Made by a program: the position numbers and the translations under genes. Below are positions 1 through 9,288 of a DNA stretch of 64,000 nucleotides, piece by piece. The DNA comes from Rubidibacter lacunae KORDI 51-2 (GTDB taxonomy: Bacteria > Cyanobacteriota > Cyanobacteriia > Cyanobacteriales > Rubidibacteraceae). The DNA lies in the NCBI RefSeq assembly GCF_000473895.1, contig NZ_ASSJ01000004.1, positions 1 through 64,000 on the forward strand, read 5' to 3'. The notes beneath the pieces are model-generated. The model had not been told where the DNA came from and did no database searches. It saw only the letters and a program-made list of their open reading frames with translations. Position 1 is the stretch's first letter, and each line of letters starts with the position of its first letter.

Positions 1-91
1 CCCTAAATAGCCAGAGAGGAGCCTGTAAAGTTTGTGTAAGCGGTCGGAGAGATAGCCCAGTATGAGACTGCAACCCATGCTCCGACGCCAG

Positions 92-210
92 TCAGAACCC
101 TCGGAAACCAGCCAGCTCCTCAACCAACCTTAGCAGCATTACTCCGGTCCCGTGCCAATCCTCTGCGAGCATGGGATGGTCAAACAACTCGGCATTAGGA
201 AATGCGCGAT
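92..210 (-). pseudogene. Short coding remnant of unknown identity
   Basis: On the minus strand an uninterrupted stretch of about 38 codons reads like protein (it contains NAELFDHPMLAEDWHGTG) and ends in TGA at 92-94. The upstream sequence only continues sensibly in another frame (…LIEKFAIAHF…), so a frameshift near 205-212 is likely. I do not recognise the family. The rest of bases 1-327 holds no clear gene. It could also be a chance open stretch. Confidence 0.25.
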
Positions 211-327
211 CGCGAATTTTTCAATTAAGTTGCGATAGCTCCACTGACTGCCGCCTGGAACGCGAGTGTCCTTTGTAAAAGACGGTCCACGATCTCAGCA
301 TGCTCGATTGCTTGCAGTTCAATCTGG

Positions 328-1104
328 CTATTTCCCCGCAGGTTGCGCGCTCAATAACTCCGCCATACCTATATAGCGTACGCCCTCAGGCGAAACCTCA
401 AATCGACACGGCAGCACCTCGACACCCGCCGCGATCGCCGCCCGCAACAGTTCCCCGTAAACTGGGTCGGCACTCTCGCCCGGTGCGAAGCGAATGCAGT
501 CGCTGCGGTTGATGAAGTACAAAATTGCCGGCGTCGCTTTGCCAGCGATCGCGCTAAGTTCGCGCAGGTGTTTTTGACCGCGCGTTGTCACCGTATCGGG
601 AAACAGCGCAAGCGTGCCCAACGCCCACGTTGCATTTTTGACTTCGAGGTAAATTGGCAGCTGCGATGCCTCCGGTCCCGTCAGCAGGAAGTCAATGCGA
701 CTGCCATCATCTTGCCCATAGCGTACTTCAGACTGCACCCGCGTGTAGCGTCCAGCTAGAGGCGGCAGCAGTTGGCGCTCTAACGCAGACTTAAGAATTC
801 GGTTGGGCAAATTCGTATTGACGCCCACCCACGTTAGCTGCGTGTCCTCGACTTGAATGAGCTCCCAGGTATAAGCGAGCTTGCGCTTGGGGTTGGTGCT
901 GCGCGACAGCAGCACTGACGAACCGATCGCCGATACGCCCGTCATAGGTCCCGTATTCGGGCAATGTGCGACGACGATTTCACCTGAATCCAGTTCGACC
1001 TCCGCAAAGAAGCGCTTGTAGCGTCGCAGTAGCTTACCAGACAGCAACGGTGGATATCGGTAAAGCCAATCGCGTTCGGAAAATGCTGTATCCTCGTCCG
1101 TCAT
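328..1104 (-). CDS. sfsA: Sugar fermentation stimulation protein SfsA family
   Basis: The 258-residue product matches SfsA over its whole usual length. The N-terminal block has the family's RRYKRFFAEVEL segment followed by HCPNTGPMTG, and the central part has the acidic/Lys motif SRIDFLL…YLEVKNATW that resembles a PD-(D/E)XK nuclease core. SfsA was named from an E. coli phenotype and binds DNA; its role in cyanobacteria is not settled. The ATG overlaps the TGA of the upstream gene in an ATGA junction (1101-1104), so the two genes are probably translationally coupled. The family assignment is firm, the function is not. Confidence 0.93.
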   Translation of the reverse strand: MTDEDTAFSERDWLYRYPPLLSGKLLRRYKRFFAEVELDSGEIVVAHCPNTGPMTGVSAIGSSVLLSRSTNPKRKLAYTWELIQVEDTQLTWVGVNTNLPNRILKSALERQLLPPLAGRYTRVQSEVRYGQDDGSRIDFLLTGPEASQLPIYLEVKNATWALGTLALFPDTVTTRGQKHLRELSAIAGKATPAILYFINRSDCIRFAPGESADPVYGELLRAAIAAGVEVLPCRFEVSPEGVRYIGMAELLSAQPAGK

Positions 1105-2120
1105 TCAACAGCATCCTCGATCTCGTCCGAGCTTGCTTCTAGATTGTCGCCCGCCGCGGGCGGTTCAACCTGCAATACGATCGCTTTGCTGGGCAGCATC
1201 TCGAACTCGATGCCATCGAGGCAACTGGTAGCCTCAGCGAGCGCGTCTCCATCGGCAGATTGGCCCGCCGAAGCAAGCGGCTCCTGTAAAGGTCCATCTG
1301 GTAGGATCTCAGTCTGGGGTTGCTTCACCTCGGGCTGGAACTTTTCAGATTGAGCTTTCTCGGCACGGACCTTTGCGGGCAGCGAGGGCATTACGGCGAG
1401 GCGATTGTAAATTTTGCCAGCATCGGCATCTAGGGCCGGACGCACCTTGCCATGTCCCGGACCATACCAGGACGCGAAACCGCTCATCGGCAAGTTGTTG
1501 GCGCGTTCGTCGAGCCACTGGCGAGCCACTACCCAGCCAAGCGGTCGAGCGCCCAACCCGGTTCGCACGGCATTAGTCCACTCAAACGCCAATCGCTCCA
1601 CAGGCACCGTCGGGTCGGAAGCTGCGAGAGCGAGCGGATCGATTGAAAACAGCGGTAGGTCGCCAGCCATTACGCCCGGCTTCCCGGCAACAAAACCCGG
1701 CCGCACGCGTATGGAAGCAAAATCAGGCGACGCAACAGCGGCAGCCAATTGCTGGGCGACAGTTGCAGCCTCAGTGCGATCGCGCAGGCGAACGATCGCG
1801 CGGTCCCCAATAGCAACTACAGTACCTTTAGCTTCCTCGAGCACCGACACATGACGGCTAGACGCGGACTGGGGCCAGAAACGATCGGCTATGAACGAGA
1901 ACGGTTGCGACCAATCAAACGGTAGTTCGCCCCACGCAGCACCCGTCTCGGAAAAGACGGATGTCCCCGCTAGGGGTGTGTCCAGCGCGCAAAAAGAATC
2001 CAATGCCTCAGTCGAGCCGGCCTCAATGACCGGCAAGAGCGGAGCCGTCCCCGATGCCAAGAGGGCTCCTGCAGCAAAGTAAGCGCTCGTCAGTGACGCC
2101 ATTTGAGAGAGTCTAGCCAT
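1101..2120 (-). CDS. RlpA-like protein lacking the double-psi barrel
   Basis: The protein has 339 residues. It starts with a signal-peptide-like segment (hydrophobic residues about 10-28). The middle (about 95-225) resembles the N-terminal domain of cyanobacterial RlpA lipoproteins: a run DRAIVRLRDRTEAATVAQQL, then AFEWTNAVRTGLG. It reaches the start of the RlpA barrel, FASWYGPGHGK, but the following barrel residues are missing. They are replaced by a low-complexity Pro/Gln/Glu-rich tail of about 90 residues. RlpA normally binds or cleaves septal peptidoglycan; this version probably cannot cleave. It lies directly upstream of sfsA with a 4-base overlap. It may be a decayed or repurposed paralogue. 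Confidence 0.7.
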   Translation of the reverse strand: MARLSQMASLTSAYFAAGALLASGTAPLLPVIEAGSTEALDSFCALDTPLAGTSVFSETGAAWGELPFDWSQPFSFIADRFWPQSASSRHVSVLEEAKGTVVAIGDRAIVRLRDRTEAATVAQQLAAAVASPDFASIRVRPGFVAGKPGVMAGDLPLFSIDPLALAASDPTVPVERLAFEWTNAVRTGLGARPLGWVVARQWLDERANNLPMSGFASWYGPGHGKVRPALDADAGKIYNRLAVMPSLPAKVRAEKAQSEKFQPEVKQPQTEILPDGPLQEPLASAGQSADGDALAEATSCLDGIEFEMLPSKAIVLQVEPPAAGDNLEASSDEIEDAVE

Positions 2121-2226
2121 AAGCCTCCACGATTAAATCTGCGCGCGGGTTAAACCACTGCTTTTGTCCCGTGACCGCATCTCAAAACAGCCCCCTTAGG
2201 GAAGACAATACATTCCCAAACAGTTC

Positions 2227-2256
2227 GGTTTATGCCTCGCAGGTTTATGCCTCGCA
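2227..2256. repeat. 15-bp perfect tandem duplication
   Basis: The 15-base unit GGTTTATGCCTCGCA occurs twice, back to back, at 2227-2241 and 2242-2256. It lies in the 309-base gap between two divergent genes (2121-2429). I see no other feature in that gap apart from the expected promoters. Confidence 0.85.
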
Positions 2257-2429
2257 ACAGAAGAATCTCGGTAGAAATGCCTAAAAGATCTTACCCGTCC
2301 GCGGCGTGACAGCGATCGCCGAGCGTCGATCTGGAATGTTTCCCCACCCGCATCTAGTCCCCGAGCCCGCTCTCCGTCAGGACAGCGCTAAAATTGTATC
2401 AGAATATTAAGAAATGTAAATCATTTGGC

Positions 2430-3077
2430 ATGCTACTACGTCAAGAGCACCGCAGGAAGCTCGACTCTAGTAACGACCTCGACTTTTACGGCGTGCCGCG
2501 CTTCGTCACGCACGTCGACGGCAGCTTCATCGATCGTCTAACGCAGCTCTATCGCAAACGCCTGCAGCCAGGCACGCGAGTGTTGGACTTGATGAGTAGT
2601 TGGGTGTCTCATTTGCCGGACGATATATCGTTCGAGCGAGTGGACGGACATGGCATGAACGCCGAGGAACTTGCCCGCAATCCGCGGCTCGACCGCTACT
2701 TCGTCCAGGATCTGAACGAAAACCCCAAGCTACCGCTCCCCGATAGCGAATTTGCGGCCGTGTTGAATACAGTCTCGGTGCAATACTTGCAGTACCCCGA
2801 GGCTGTCTTTAGCGAGGTCCGCCGCGTTCTCGCGCCGGGTGGGATCGCGATTGTGAGTTTTTCCAATCGCATGTTTTTTCAAAAGGCGATCGCAGCGTGG
2901 CGCGACAGCAGCGAAGCCGGACGCGTTGAGTTGGTCCGTCAATACTTCCAGGCAGTACCTGGTTTTGGCGAACCGGACGTCGCAATTAAAAAATCCGCCG
3001 TGCCGCCAGTATTGCAGATGCTTGGCATTGGCAATGCCAGCCCATTTTATGCCGTTCTCGCCACTAAAGTCGCATAA
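2430..3077 (+). CDS. Class I SAM-dependent methyltransferase (type 11)
   Basis: I chose the ATG at 2430 because the protein then begins like its cyanobacterial relatives; an upstream ATG at 2394 would add 12 residues of poor quality. The 215-residue product carries a Rossmann-type methyltransferase core: the motif I region RVLDLMSSWVSHLP is degenerate (no GxGxG), a later acidic segment is DLNENPKLPLPDSEFAAVLN, and the post-motif loop is VRRVLAPGGIAIVSFSNRMF. The substrate is unknown. It is a single gene flanked by noncoding DNA on both sides. Confidence 0.75.
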   Translation: MLLRQEHRRKLDSSNDLDFYGVPRFVTHVDGSFIDRLTQLYRKRLQPGTRVLDLMSSWVSHLPDDISFERVDGHGMNAEELARNPRLDRYFVQDLNENPKLPLPDSEFAAVLNTVSVQYLQYPEAVFSEVRRVLAPGGIAIVSFSNRMFFQKAIAAWRDSSEAGRVELVRQYFQAVPGFGEPDVAIKKSAVPPVLQMLGIGNASPFYAVLATKVA

Positions 3078-3536
3078 GGGGCTATGCCAGGAATGGCACC
3101 GACATTTAGGAGTCTCGAATCCGTAAGAACTAGTTCGGGCAGAGATTTTAGTCGCTTGAGCGGCGATCGTCCTGACTTGTTCAATACCTGCTAGCTGCAA
3201 TTTATTTCAGCAAGGTCGTGACCCGCTCCGCACCTTTGTCCTGCCGTTGGGTGGAGATCTTGAGAGTAAAGATGTAATGCCCTGAACCCCACATGCACTA
3301 AGGGTTATGGCTTTAGTCGGTGCCATTCGGCTCTCGTACATCCATCCATTTCCTTTATCGAGCTGTCAAGACCCGACTTCTAAACTTATGCAAGCTCCGA
3401 AGTGTGCGAAAATCGGGGCGGTCCGACGCCCGCTATTTCGGCCGACGCTCCTCAATCAAGACAATTGCAGTCCCTCGGCGCGATCGTCGTGCATTGCCAA
3501 GAGCAAGATAAACAAAGCGAACGGAAGCGAACGACC
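3078..3536. other. Intergenic region without recognisable feature
   Basis: These 459 bases separate the methyltransferase from the HAD phosphatase. Open frames here are short and do not look like protein. I see no strong terminator, repeat or RNA gene. The last 30 bases hold a possible ribosome binding site (GGAAG) for the next gene. Confidence 0.4.
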
Positions 3537-4199
3537 ATGGTGGCAGCGATTCTTTTCGATCTCGATGGCACGCTGGTCAATACCGACCCCATTCACTTTA
3601 AGCACTGGAAGGTGCTTCTTCGCGATTACGGCTACGAGATCGACCGTGAGTTCTACGATGCCAAAATTAGCGGCGGCACCAATGAAGCCATCCTGGCGGA
3701 CATTTTGCCGCAACTCTCGCCGGAACAGGCCCGCGACTTTGCCGAGTATAAAGAAGCCCAATTCCGTGCTTCAGGGTCTGACCTCCAGCGCCTGCCCGGG
3801 CTGACGGAAATGTTGGCATGGGTGCATTACAACAACCTGAAGAGTGCCGTCGTCACCAACGCACCGCGCGCTAATGCCGAGTTCATGCTCGCGACCCTCG
3901 ATCTTGCCGATACTTTCTCGATCTTGGTACTGGCAGAAGATGCTCCCGCTGGCAAACCCGATCCCGCACCATACCTGATAGCAATGGACAAGCTGGGTGT
4001 CACCGCTGAGATGACGATCGCCTTCGAGGATTCACCGTCTGGCATCCGCGCGGCCGTAGCTGCAGGAATTTACACAGTTGGCGTTGCCTCGACTCACGAC
4101 CCCAGTCGCTTGCACTCCGCCGGTGCCAGCCGCACCATCAGGGACTTTACAGACAAGGAGTTGTGGGAGTGGCTGCGCGTCCTCGACTGCGTAAGCTAG
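3537..4199 (+). CDS. HAD-IA family phosphatase (β-phosphoglucomutase/phosphoglycolate phosphatase-like)
   Basis: The start is set at ATG 3537, where the protein begins MVAAILFDLDGTLVNTDP, the classic HAD motif I with nucleophile Asp8 and acid/base Asp10. The 220-residue product also has motif II in SAVVTNAP, the motif III Lys in GKPDPAPY, and motif IV in AFEDSPSGIRAAVAAGI. The cap between motifs I and II is the small helical type of HAD-IA enzymes. It probably dephosphorylates, or transfers phosphate on, a small sugar phosphate; the exact substrate cannot be read from sequence. Confidence 0.85.
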   Translation: MVAAILFDLDGTLVNTDPIHFKHWKVLLRDYGYEIDREFYDAKISGGTNEAILADILPQLSPEQARDFAEYKEAQFRASGSDLQRLPGLTEMLAWVHYNNLKSAVVTNAPRANAEFMLATLDLADTFSILVLAEDAPAGKPDPAPYLIAMDKLGVTAEMTIAFEDSPSGIRAAVAAGIYTVGVASTHDPSRLHSAGASRTIRDFTDKELWEWLRVLDCVS

Positions 4200-4319
4200 T
4201 AACACCCTGCATCGCTCACTGGGGCAGCTCGGTAGATGTTCCGTCGAAGGAGCATGCTGCAACGCTATTGCCAAAAGCAACTCATTCAATTTAACTCGAC
4301 CGATGCGAGGTCAGGCACG

Positions 4320-4751
4320 ATGGATGAATGGATGTGCGCCGCGATCGCTGAAGCGCGCCAGGGACTAGCCGAAGGCGGTATCCCAATTGGCTCAGTGCTC
4401 GTGCGCGACGGTGCGATTCTCGGGCGCGGGCGCAATCGGCGCGTCCAAGATAGCGACCCGATGACCCATGCTGAAATCGACTGCCTTCGCAAAGCAGGTC
4501 GTATCGGCAGCTATCGCTGTGCCGTATTGTATTCAACGCTGATGCCTTGTTACCTTTGTGCTGGAGCCGTCGTACAGTTTGGGATCGAAACTGTCATTGC
4601 TGGCGAGTCAGCCACATTCGGCGGCGCGCGCGCGTTCATGGAATCCCACGGCGTTATTGTCCGCGACCTCGACCTTGACGAATGCAAGCAGTTGATGCGC
4701 GATTTCATTGCGGCCAATCCGCGCCTCTGGGACGAAGATATTGGCGAGTAA
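4320..4751 (+). CDS. Cytosine deaminase, FCY1 type
   Basis: Starting at ATG 4320 gives a 143-residue zinc-dependent deaminase. Zinc ligands and catalytic Glu are visible as H50-A-E52 and the P-C77-Y-L-C80 pair. The N-terminal VPIG-type block is GGIPIGSVLVRDG, and the C-terminus WDEDIGE matches the unusual tail of yeast cytosine deaminase FCY1, which suggests cytosine as substrate and not guanine or adenosine. The role would be pyrimidine salvage (cytosine to uracil plus ammonia). A longer in-frame start at 4236 exists but adds a non-homologous leader. Confidence 0.82.
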   Translation: MDEWMCAAIAEARQGLAEGGIPIGSVLVRDGAILGRGRNRRVQDSDPMTHAEIDCLRKAGRIGSYRCAVLYSTLMPCYLCAGAVVQFGIETVIAGESATFGGARAFMESHGVIVRDLDLDECKQLMRDFIAANPRLWDEDIGE

Positions 4752-4789
4752 CCCAAGTGCAGGCCGCTCCAATTCCGGTGAGCTTCCCC

Positions 4790-4952
4790 TAGGGCAAACG
4801 CATGCAAACCTATCTAGATTTCTATGCCACGACCTTAGTAGGGTTTTAACGATCTGGAGTGCTTGAAATTCGCTCAGCGCTCTGAACAAGCCCAGAACGG
4901 CCCGTGCTTCTTGCGAAAATCGAGCTGAAGTTTAAATATGTCTTGACCCATA
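4790..4952 (-). repeat. MITE family C, copy 1
   Basis: About 163 bases bounded by imperfect inverted ends (TAGGGCAAACGCATGC on the left, a weaker match on the right). It aligns in opposite orientation with the element at 59147-59299, sharing blocks such as ATCTGGAGTGCTT and GCGAAAATCGAGCT. It fills most of the 330-base gap before rplI and has no coding capacity, so it is a nonautonomous mobile repeat. Confidence 0.75.
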
Positions 4953-5081
4953 GTTTCCTAAGGAAGCGTTGACTAATCCCCCTGCGATCGGCTAGGCTTG
5001 TACCTTTGGGTACTTCACACTGTGGCTCCTGCAGCCGAGGAGGGGGAGTACGCACGCACGCCATTAAGGAGTTGAAATATC

Positions 5082-5546
5082 GTGCCCAAACGCCGCCAGC
5101 AAGTTGTTCTCCGCCATGATGTCAAAAAGCTCGGTAGCACCGATGATGTTGTCGACGTCGCGCCGGGTTATGCACGTAATTATTTGATCCCGCAAGGACT
5201 CGCTGCAGTTGCAACGCCGGGGCTCCTGCGCCAAGTCGAACAGCGCAAGGAAAAAGAGCGCCAGGCTCAACTTGCACTGCTCAAGGATGCCCAGGACCGC
5301 AAAACTGCACTCGCGACCGTCGGCCGCCTGACTATTCTCAAGCAGGTGGGTGAAGGCGATGCTATCTACGGCACCGTTACCACTCAGGACATCGCCGAGG
5401 CGATCGCGGCAGGAGCCGGCCAGTCGATCGACCGACGATCCATCGAGTTGACGGATGATATCAACGCCCTGGGCGTTTATAAAGCAGAGGTCAAGCTCCA
5501 TTCGGAGGTGAGCGCGACTGTGGAATTTGAAGTCGCGCCCCTATAA
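5082..5546 (+). CDS. rplI: 50S ribosomal protein bL9
   Basis: The 154-residue product is full-length L9, a long-helix ribosomal protein of the large subunit. The N-terminal domain shows VVLRHDVKKLG and VAPGYARNYLIPQGLA, the rRNA-binding signature. The central charged helix follows (RQVEQRKEKERQAQ), and the C-terminal domain ends with VEFEVAPL. The start is GTG at 5082, supported by an AAGGAGT ribosome binding site at 5066-5072. It is immediately upstream of dnaB, an order common in bacteria. Confidence 0.97.
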   Translation: MPKRRQQVVLRHDVKKLGSTDDVVDVAPGYARNYLIPQGLAAVATPGLLRQVEQRKEKERQAQLALLKDAQDRKTALATVGRLTILKQVGEGDAIYGTVTTQDIAEAIAAGAGQSIDRRSIELTDDINALGVYKAEVKLHSEVSATVEFEVAPL

Positions 5547-5727
5547 ACCGCACCCGAGGCTTTCATCACATCTGCTACCGAGCGCGCTCGCTGGCTGCAG
5601 TCGGTGTATCTCCATTAGATGGCAGTTTGCCCGCGGACAGACTGCGGTCCTAACGCGTTCGCGGGCGCTATCCTATGGCCAACGATCGCGACTTTGCGGT
5701 CGATATCCGTGCAATTTACGGTCTGAG

Positions 5728-7077
5728 ATGTCCGACACTAGCGCCCGTTTGCCCGACACCTTGCCGCCGCACAATATCGAAGCCGAAGAGTCGATTCTCG
5801 GCGGCATCCTACTCGATCCCGAGGCGATCGCCCGCGTTGCCGACACCCTCTCGCCCGATGCTTTCTACGTACCGGCGCACCAAGCCGTCTACGAGGCAGC
5901 GATCGCGCTGTTCGCCCAGAATAAGCCGGCTGACTTGATGAACGTGACGGCCTGGCTGCAGGATCGCAATCTGCTCGCGGGCGTTGGTGGAGCAAGTAAG
6001 CTCGCGCAGCTCGTGGAGCGGACGGTCTCGGCTGTGAATGTCGATGGCTACGGCAGCTTAGTCACGGACAAGCACTTGCGCCGACAGTTGATCGGTGCGG
6101 GGCGGGCGATCGCCGATCTTGGATACGACACGGCGTTAGAGCTACCAGCCGTGCTAGATCGCGCCGAACAGACAATTTTCCAACTCACCCAAGCCCGGCA
6201 GCTCCTCGGGCTGGTGCCGATTGCTGAAACCTTGGTGCAGACCTTCAACGACCTCGAAGACCTGAACCAATCGGACCAATTGCCGGGGATCGATTCGGGA
6301 TTTTACGACCTCGACGCCATGACCAGTGGGTTCCAGCGCTCGGATTTGGTCGTGATTGCCGGCCGGCCCTCGATGGGCAAAACGGCGCTGGCACTCAACA
6401 TCGCTCGCAACGTTGCCGGAACCCATCAGTTGCCCGTGGCGGTCTTTAGCTTAGAAATGTCCAAAGAGCAACTCGCCCAGCGGTTACTTGCTAGCGAAGC
6501 TCGCATCGATAGCAATCGCCTGCGTTCGGGACGTCTGGCACAACAAGATTTTGAACCCCTAAGCGCGGCGATCGCGCGCCTGTCGGAGATGCCAATCTTC
6601 ATCGACGACACTGCCAATGCCAGCGTCATGCAAATGCGCTCTCTCTCTCGCCGCTTGCAGGCCGAACAGGGCGAATTGGGACTGATCTTGGTTGATTATC
6701 TGCAGTTGATGGAAGGAAGCGGCAGCGACAACCGCGTTCAAGAACTCGCCCGCATCACGCGTGGATTAAAGACCCTTGCCCGCGAGCTAAAAGTCCCGGT
6801 TATCGCCCTCTCGCAACTATCACGCGGTGTCGAGCAACGTTCCAACAAACGTCCGATGCTTGCTGACTTACGCGAATCGGGCAGTATCGAGCAAGATGCC
6901 GATTTGGTGATCATGCTGTATCGCGACTCGTATTACCATCCCGACTCGCCCGATCGCGACATCGCCGAAGCCATCATTACCAAACACCGCAACGGTCCAA
7001 CAGGAACGATCAAGCTCCTCTTCTCGCCGGAACTAACGCAGTTCCGCAACATGCTTGCCAAGCAGCCGGCCTATTGA
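5728..7077 (+). CDS. dnaB: Replicative DNA helicase DnaB
   Basis: The ATG at 5728 gives a 449-residue DnaB starting MSDTSARLPDTLPPHN; the open frame extends upstream but that part overlaps the end of rplI and is not conserved. The N-terminal domain has IEAEESILGGILLDP. The RecA-like C-terminal domain has the Walker A motif AGRPSMGKTALALN, the Walker B region LILVDYLQLM, and motif H4 with the arginine finger near ALSQLSRGVEQR. DnaB is the hexameric helicase at the replication fork. No intein interrupts it, unlike some cyanobacterial dnaB genes. Confidence 0.97.
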   Translation: MSDTSARLPDTLPPHNIEAEESILGGILLDPEAIARVADTLSPDAFYVPAHQAVYEAAIALFAQNKPADLMNVTAWLQDRNLLAGVGGASKLAQLVERTVSAVNVDGYGSLVTDKHLRRQLIGAGRAIADLGYDTALELPAVLDRAEQTIFQLTQARQLLGLVPIAETLVQTFNDLEDLNQSDQLPGIDSGFYDLDAMTSGFQRSDLVVIAGRPSMGKTALALNIARNVAGTHQLPVAVFSLEMSKEQLAQRLLASEARIDSNRLRSGRLAQQDFEPLSAAIARLSEMPIFIDDTANASVMQMRSLSRRLQAEQGELGLILVDYLQLMEGSGSDNRVQELARITRGLKTLARELKVPVIALSQLSRGVEQRSNKRPMLADLRESGSIEQDADLVIMLYRDSYYHPDSPDRDIAEAIITKHRNGPTGTIKLLFSPELTQFRNMLAKQPAY

Positions 7078-7212
7078 CGGGCGATCGCGATCTACCCCCT
7101 AGCTTTGACGTCAGTATCCGCTCGAAATCGGTCCTCTTCCCATGACGCGCTCGACCTTTACGAAAAGGTCGGCAAGCTCGGGCTGTGCGGGGAAGCAAAT
7201 GAGCGCGATTGT

Positions 7213-7383
7213 CTAGTTGGTCTGGTCGTAAATTTTGAGCGTCCCAGCGCATGGATTGCGGTTGACGAAGTGTTTCGACGCGAGCGCGCGCCGGTCGATC
7301 GGCAAATACTCCTGGACGCTCGACAAAGTTATAATGCTGCCGAATTTCTCTTCGCGGACGCAATCGCTCTCGGATTTCGACAT
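7213..7383 (-). CDS. Possible small protein of 56 residues, unrecognised
   Basis: Inside the 915-base gap between dnaB and fbaA, the minus strand carries a 56-codon frame (ATG at 7383, TAG at 7213) that reads like a real polypeptide, with hydrophobic and charged residues alternating and a segment FGSIITLSSVQEYLPIDRR. There is no clear ribosome binding site. It could be the tail of a decayed gene, since an in-frame TGA lies about 20 codons upstream. The rest of 7384-7990 holds only the fbaA leader and nothing I can name. Confidence 0.3.
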   Translation of the reverse strand: MSKSESDCVREEKFGSIITLSSVQEYLPIDRRALASKHFVNRNPCAGTLKIYDQTN

Positions 7384-7992
7384 CCCCTCGGCAATCAGTT
7401 CGGGATTGGAAACAGCTTGTCAGCGATGAACGACTAGCTGTATTTTTCCGCTAATGGACGTTCGCGATCGCGCCAGCCCGAGTAAAATCCGACTTGCCGG
7501 AATCCAAATCCGCCGGTCAGAGCCCTAAATGCTGACAGCGGCCGTTCGAAGAGCCAGCCCCAGTCCAGGAGAATAATTGCCAACGATCGGAGCTGGGTTC
7601 AGCTTTCCGCCGAGCGTAGGAATAATTGGTCCATCGATATACTTGGTGGCGATCGCGGGCAGTTGCTTCTGGCTCGGGATAGTCCACCACCAAATAGATC
7701 GGACGTTTACCGCGGCCTTCTGTGGCACGACTCCAATCGGCTTCGCTGCAAGCTTTCGACCCTAAAGCGATCCCTTGGGTCTCCCGCAGTTCTGCAGGCG
7801 GTCAGATTCCCGCCCTAAACGGTAGCGATCGCTACCAGCACGCGATCGCAAATAATCGACACCGGCGGATTCGCGCGGCGTGCGCCTAAAAGTTTGAAAA
7901 CTATCTTAAGATTTAGAGACAAAGGGCATAAGCACTCGCTCAGAGTAGAGCCCCGAGCTCAGACATCGACCTAGAGATAGAGGAGGCAAGTC

Positions 7993-9081
7993 ATGGCGCT
8001 CGTTCCCATGCGACTGATGCTGGATCACGCAGCAGAAAATGGCTACGGCATTCCGGCGTACAACGTCAACAACATGGAGCAAATCCGGGCCATCATGGAG
8101 GCTGCTGACGAGACCAACAGCCCTGTGATCCTGCAAGCTTCGCGCGGCGCGCGCAAATACGCGGGCGAGATCTTTTTGCGTCACCTGATCCTTGCAGCGG
8201 CGGAATCCTTCCCCCATCTGCCGATCGCGATGCACCAGGACCACGGAAACGGTCCTGCTACCTGCTACTCCGCGATGCGCAACGGTTTCACCAGCGTGAT
8301 GATGGACGGTTCGCTGGAAGAAGATGCAAAAACGCCTGCAAGCTTCGAGTACAACGTGGCTGTCACCGCTGAGGTAGTGAAGGTGGCGCATTCCATCGGC
8401 GTTAGCGTCGAGGGCGAGCTGGGCTGCCTGGGTTCTTTGGAAACCGGACAGGGCGACAAAGAAGACGGTCACGGTGCAGAAGGCATCTTGACCAAAGAGC
8501 AGCTGCTGACCGATCCGGACGAAGCGGTTAGCTTTGTAGAACAAACGCAGGTGGACGCGCTCGCAGTGGCGATCGGCACCAGCCACGGTGCGTACAAGTT
8601 CACCCGCAAGCCGACTGGCGAAATCCTCGCCATCAGCCGCATTGAGGAAATCCACCGCCGCCTGCCGAACACCCACTTGGTCATGCACGGTTCTTCATCC
8701 GTGCCTAAGAAGTGGATCGACTTGATCAACGAGTACGGCGGTCAGATTCCCGAGACCTACGGCGTTCCCGTCGAGGAAATCCAGAAGGGCATCAAGAGCG
8801 GCGTCCGCAAAGTCAACATCGATACCGACAACCGCCTGGCGATCACTGCAGCTATCCGCGAGGCCGCAGCTAAGGATCCCTCAAACTTCGACCCGCGCCA
8901 CTTCATGAAGCCGTCGATCGAGTACATGAAGCAGGTTTGCGCCGATCGCTACCAAGCATTCGGCACGGCCGGCAACGGTACGAAAATCAAGCAAGCCACC
9001 CTCGACGAGTACGCGGCTAAGTACGCCAGCGGCGAGTTGGCTGCGAAGATTCAGTCTTCTCCAGCAATGGCTGGAGTCTAG
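7993..9081 (+). CDS. fbaA: Class II fructose-bisphosphate aldolase
   Basis: The 362-residue protein is a zinc-dependent aldolase of the Calvin-cycle subtype. It cleaves or forms fructose-1,6-bisphosphate and, in cyanobacteria, sedoheptulose-1,7-bisphosphate. Visible metal-site segments are AMHQDHGN and [10 protein letters not shown], and the active-site stretch is [13 protein letters not shown]. The start ATG follows an excellent AGAGGAGGC ribosome binding site at 7979-7987, in keeping with high expression. A strong terminator lies 55 bases downstream. Confidence 0.97.
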   Translation: MALVPMRLMLDHAAENGYGIPAYNVNNMEQIRAIMEAADETNSPVILQASRGARKYAGEIFLRHLILAAAESFPHLPIAMHQDHGNGPATCYSAMRNGFTSVMMDGSLEEDAKTPASFEYNVAVTAEVVKVAHSIGVSVEGELGCLGSLETGQGDKEDGHGAEGILTKEQLLTDPDEAVSFVEQTQVDALAVAIGTSHGAYKFTRKPTGEILAISRIEEIHRRLPNTHLVMHGSSSVPKKWIDLINEYGGQIPETYGVPVEEIQKGIKSGVRKVNIDTDNRLAITAAIREAAAKDPSNFDPRHFMKPSIEYMKQVCADRYQAFGTAGNGTKIKQATLDEYAAKYASGELAAKIQSSPAMAGV

Positions 9082-9135
9082 ACCGGTTTTTCACATGCGC
9101 AATTAACCCTTGCGTTTGTCGAGCTATGACAATAA

Positions 9136-9166
9136 ACGGGCAGTCGTGATGGCTGCCCGTTTTTTT
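9136..9166 (+). terminator. Rho-independent terminator of fbaA
   Basis: A perfect 8-bp stem ACGGGCAG/CTGCCCGT with a 9-base loop is followed by seven T residues. Confidence 0.93.
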
Positions 9167-9288
9167 CTGCATGTCTTCTGATGTATGCGAGTAGCGTCAC
9201 AACACTTTTAGCAAGCTGCGCGATGCGCTCGTCTCCCAAGGCAGTCTGCAACGCGATCGACGACCCCGCACCCGACTCGACGCACCAC

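Noticed and set aside
5527-5727. The N-terminal extension of DnaB by 67 residues
   Set aside because: It overlaps the end of rplI in another frame and does not resemble DnaB; the ATG at 5728 fits the family start.
7105-7437. A plus-strand open frame of 110 codons between dnaB and fbaA
   Set aside because: Its residues do not look like a conserved protein, and a more protein-like short frame lies on the other strand.
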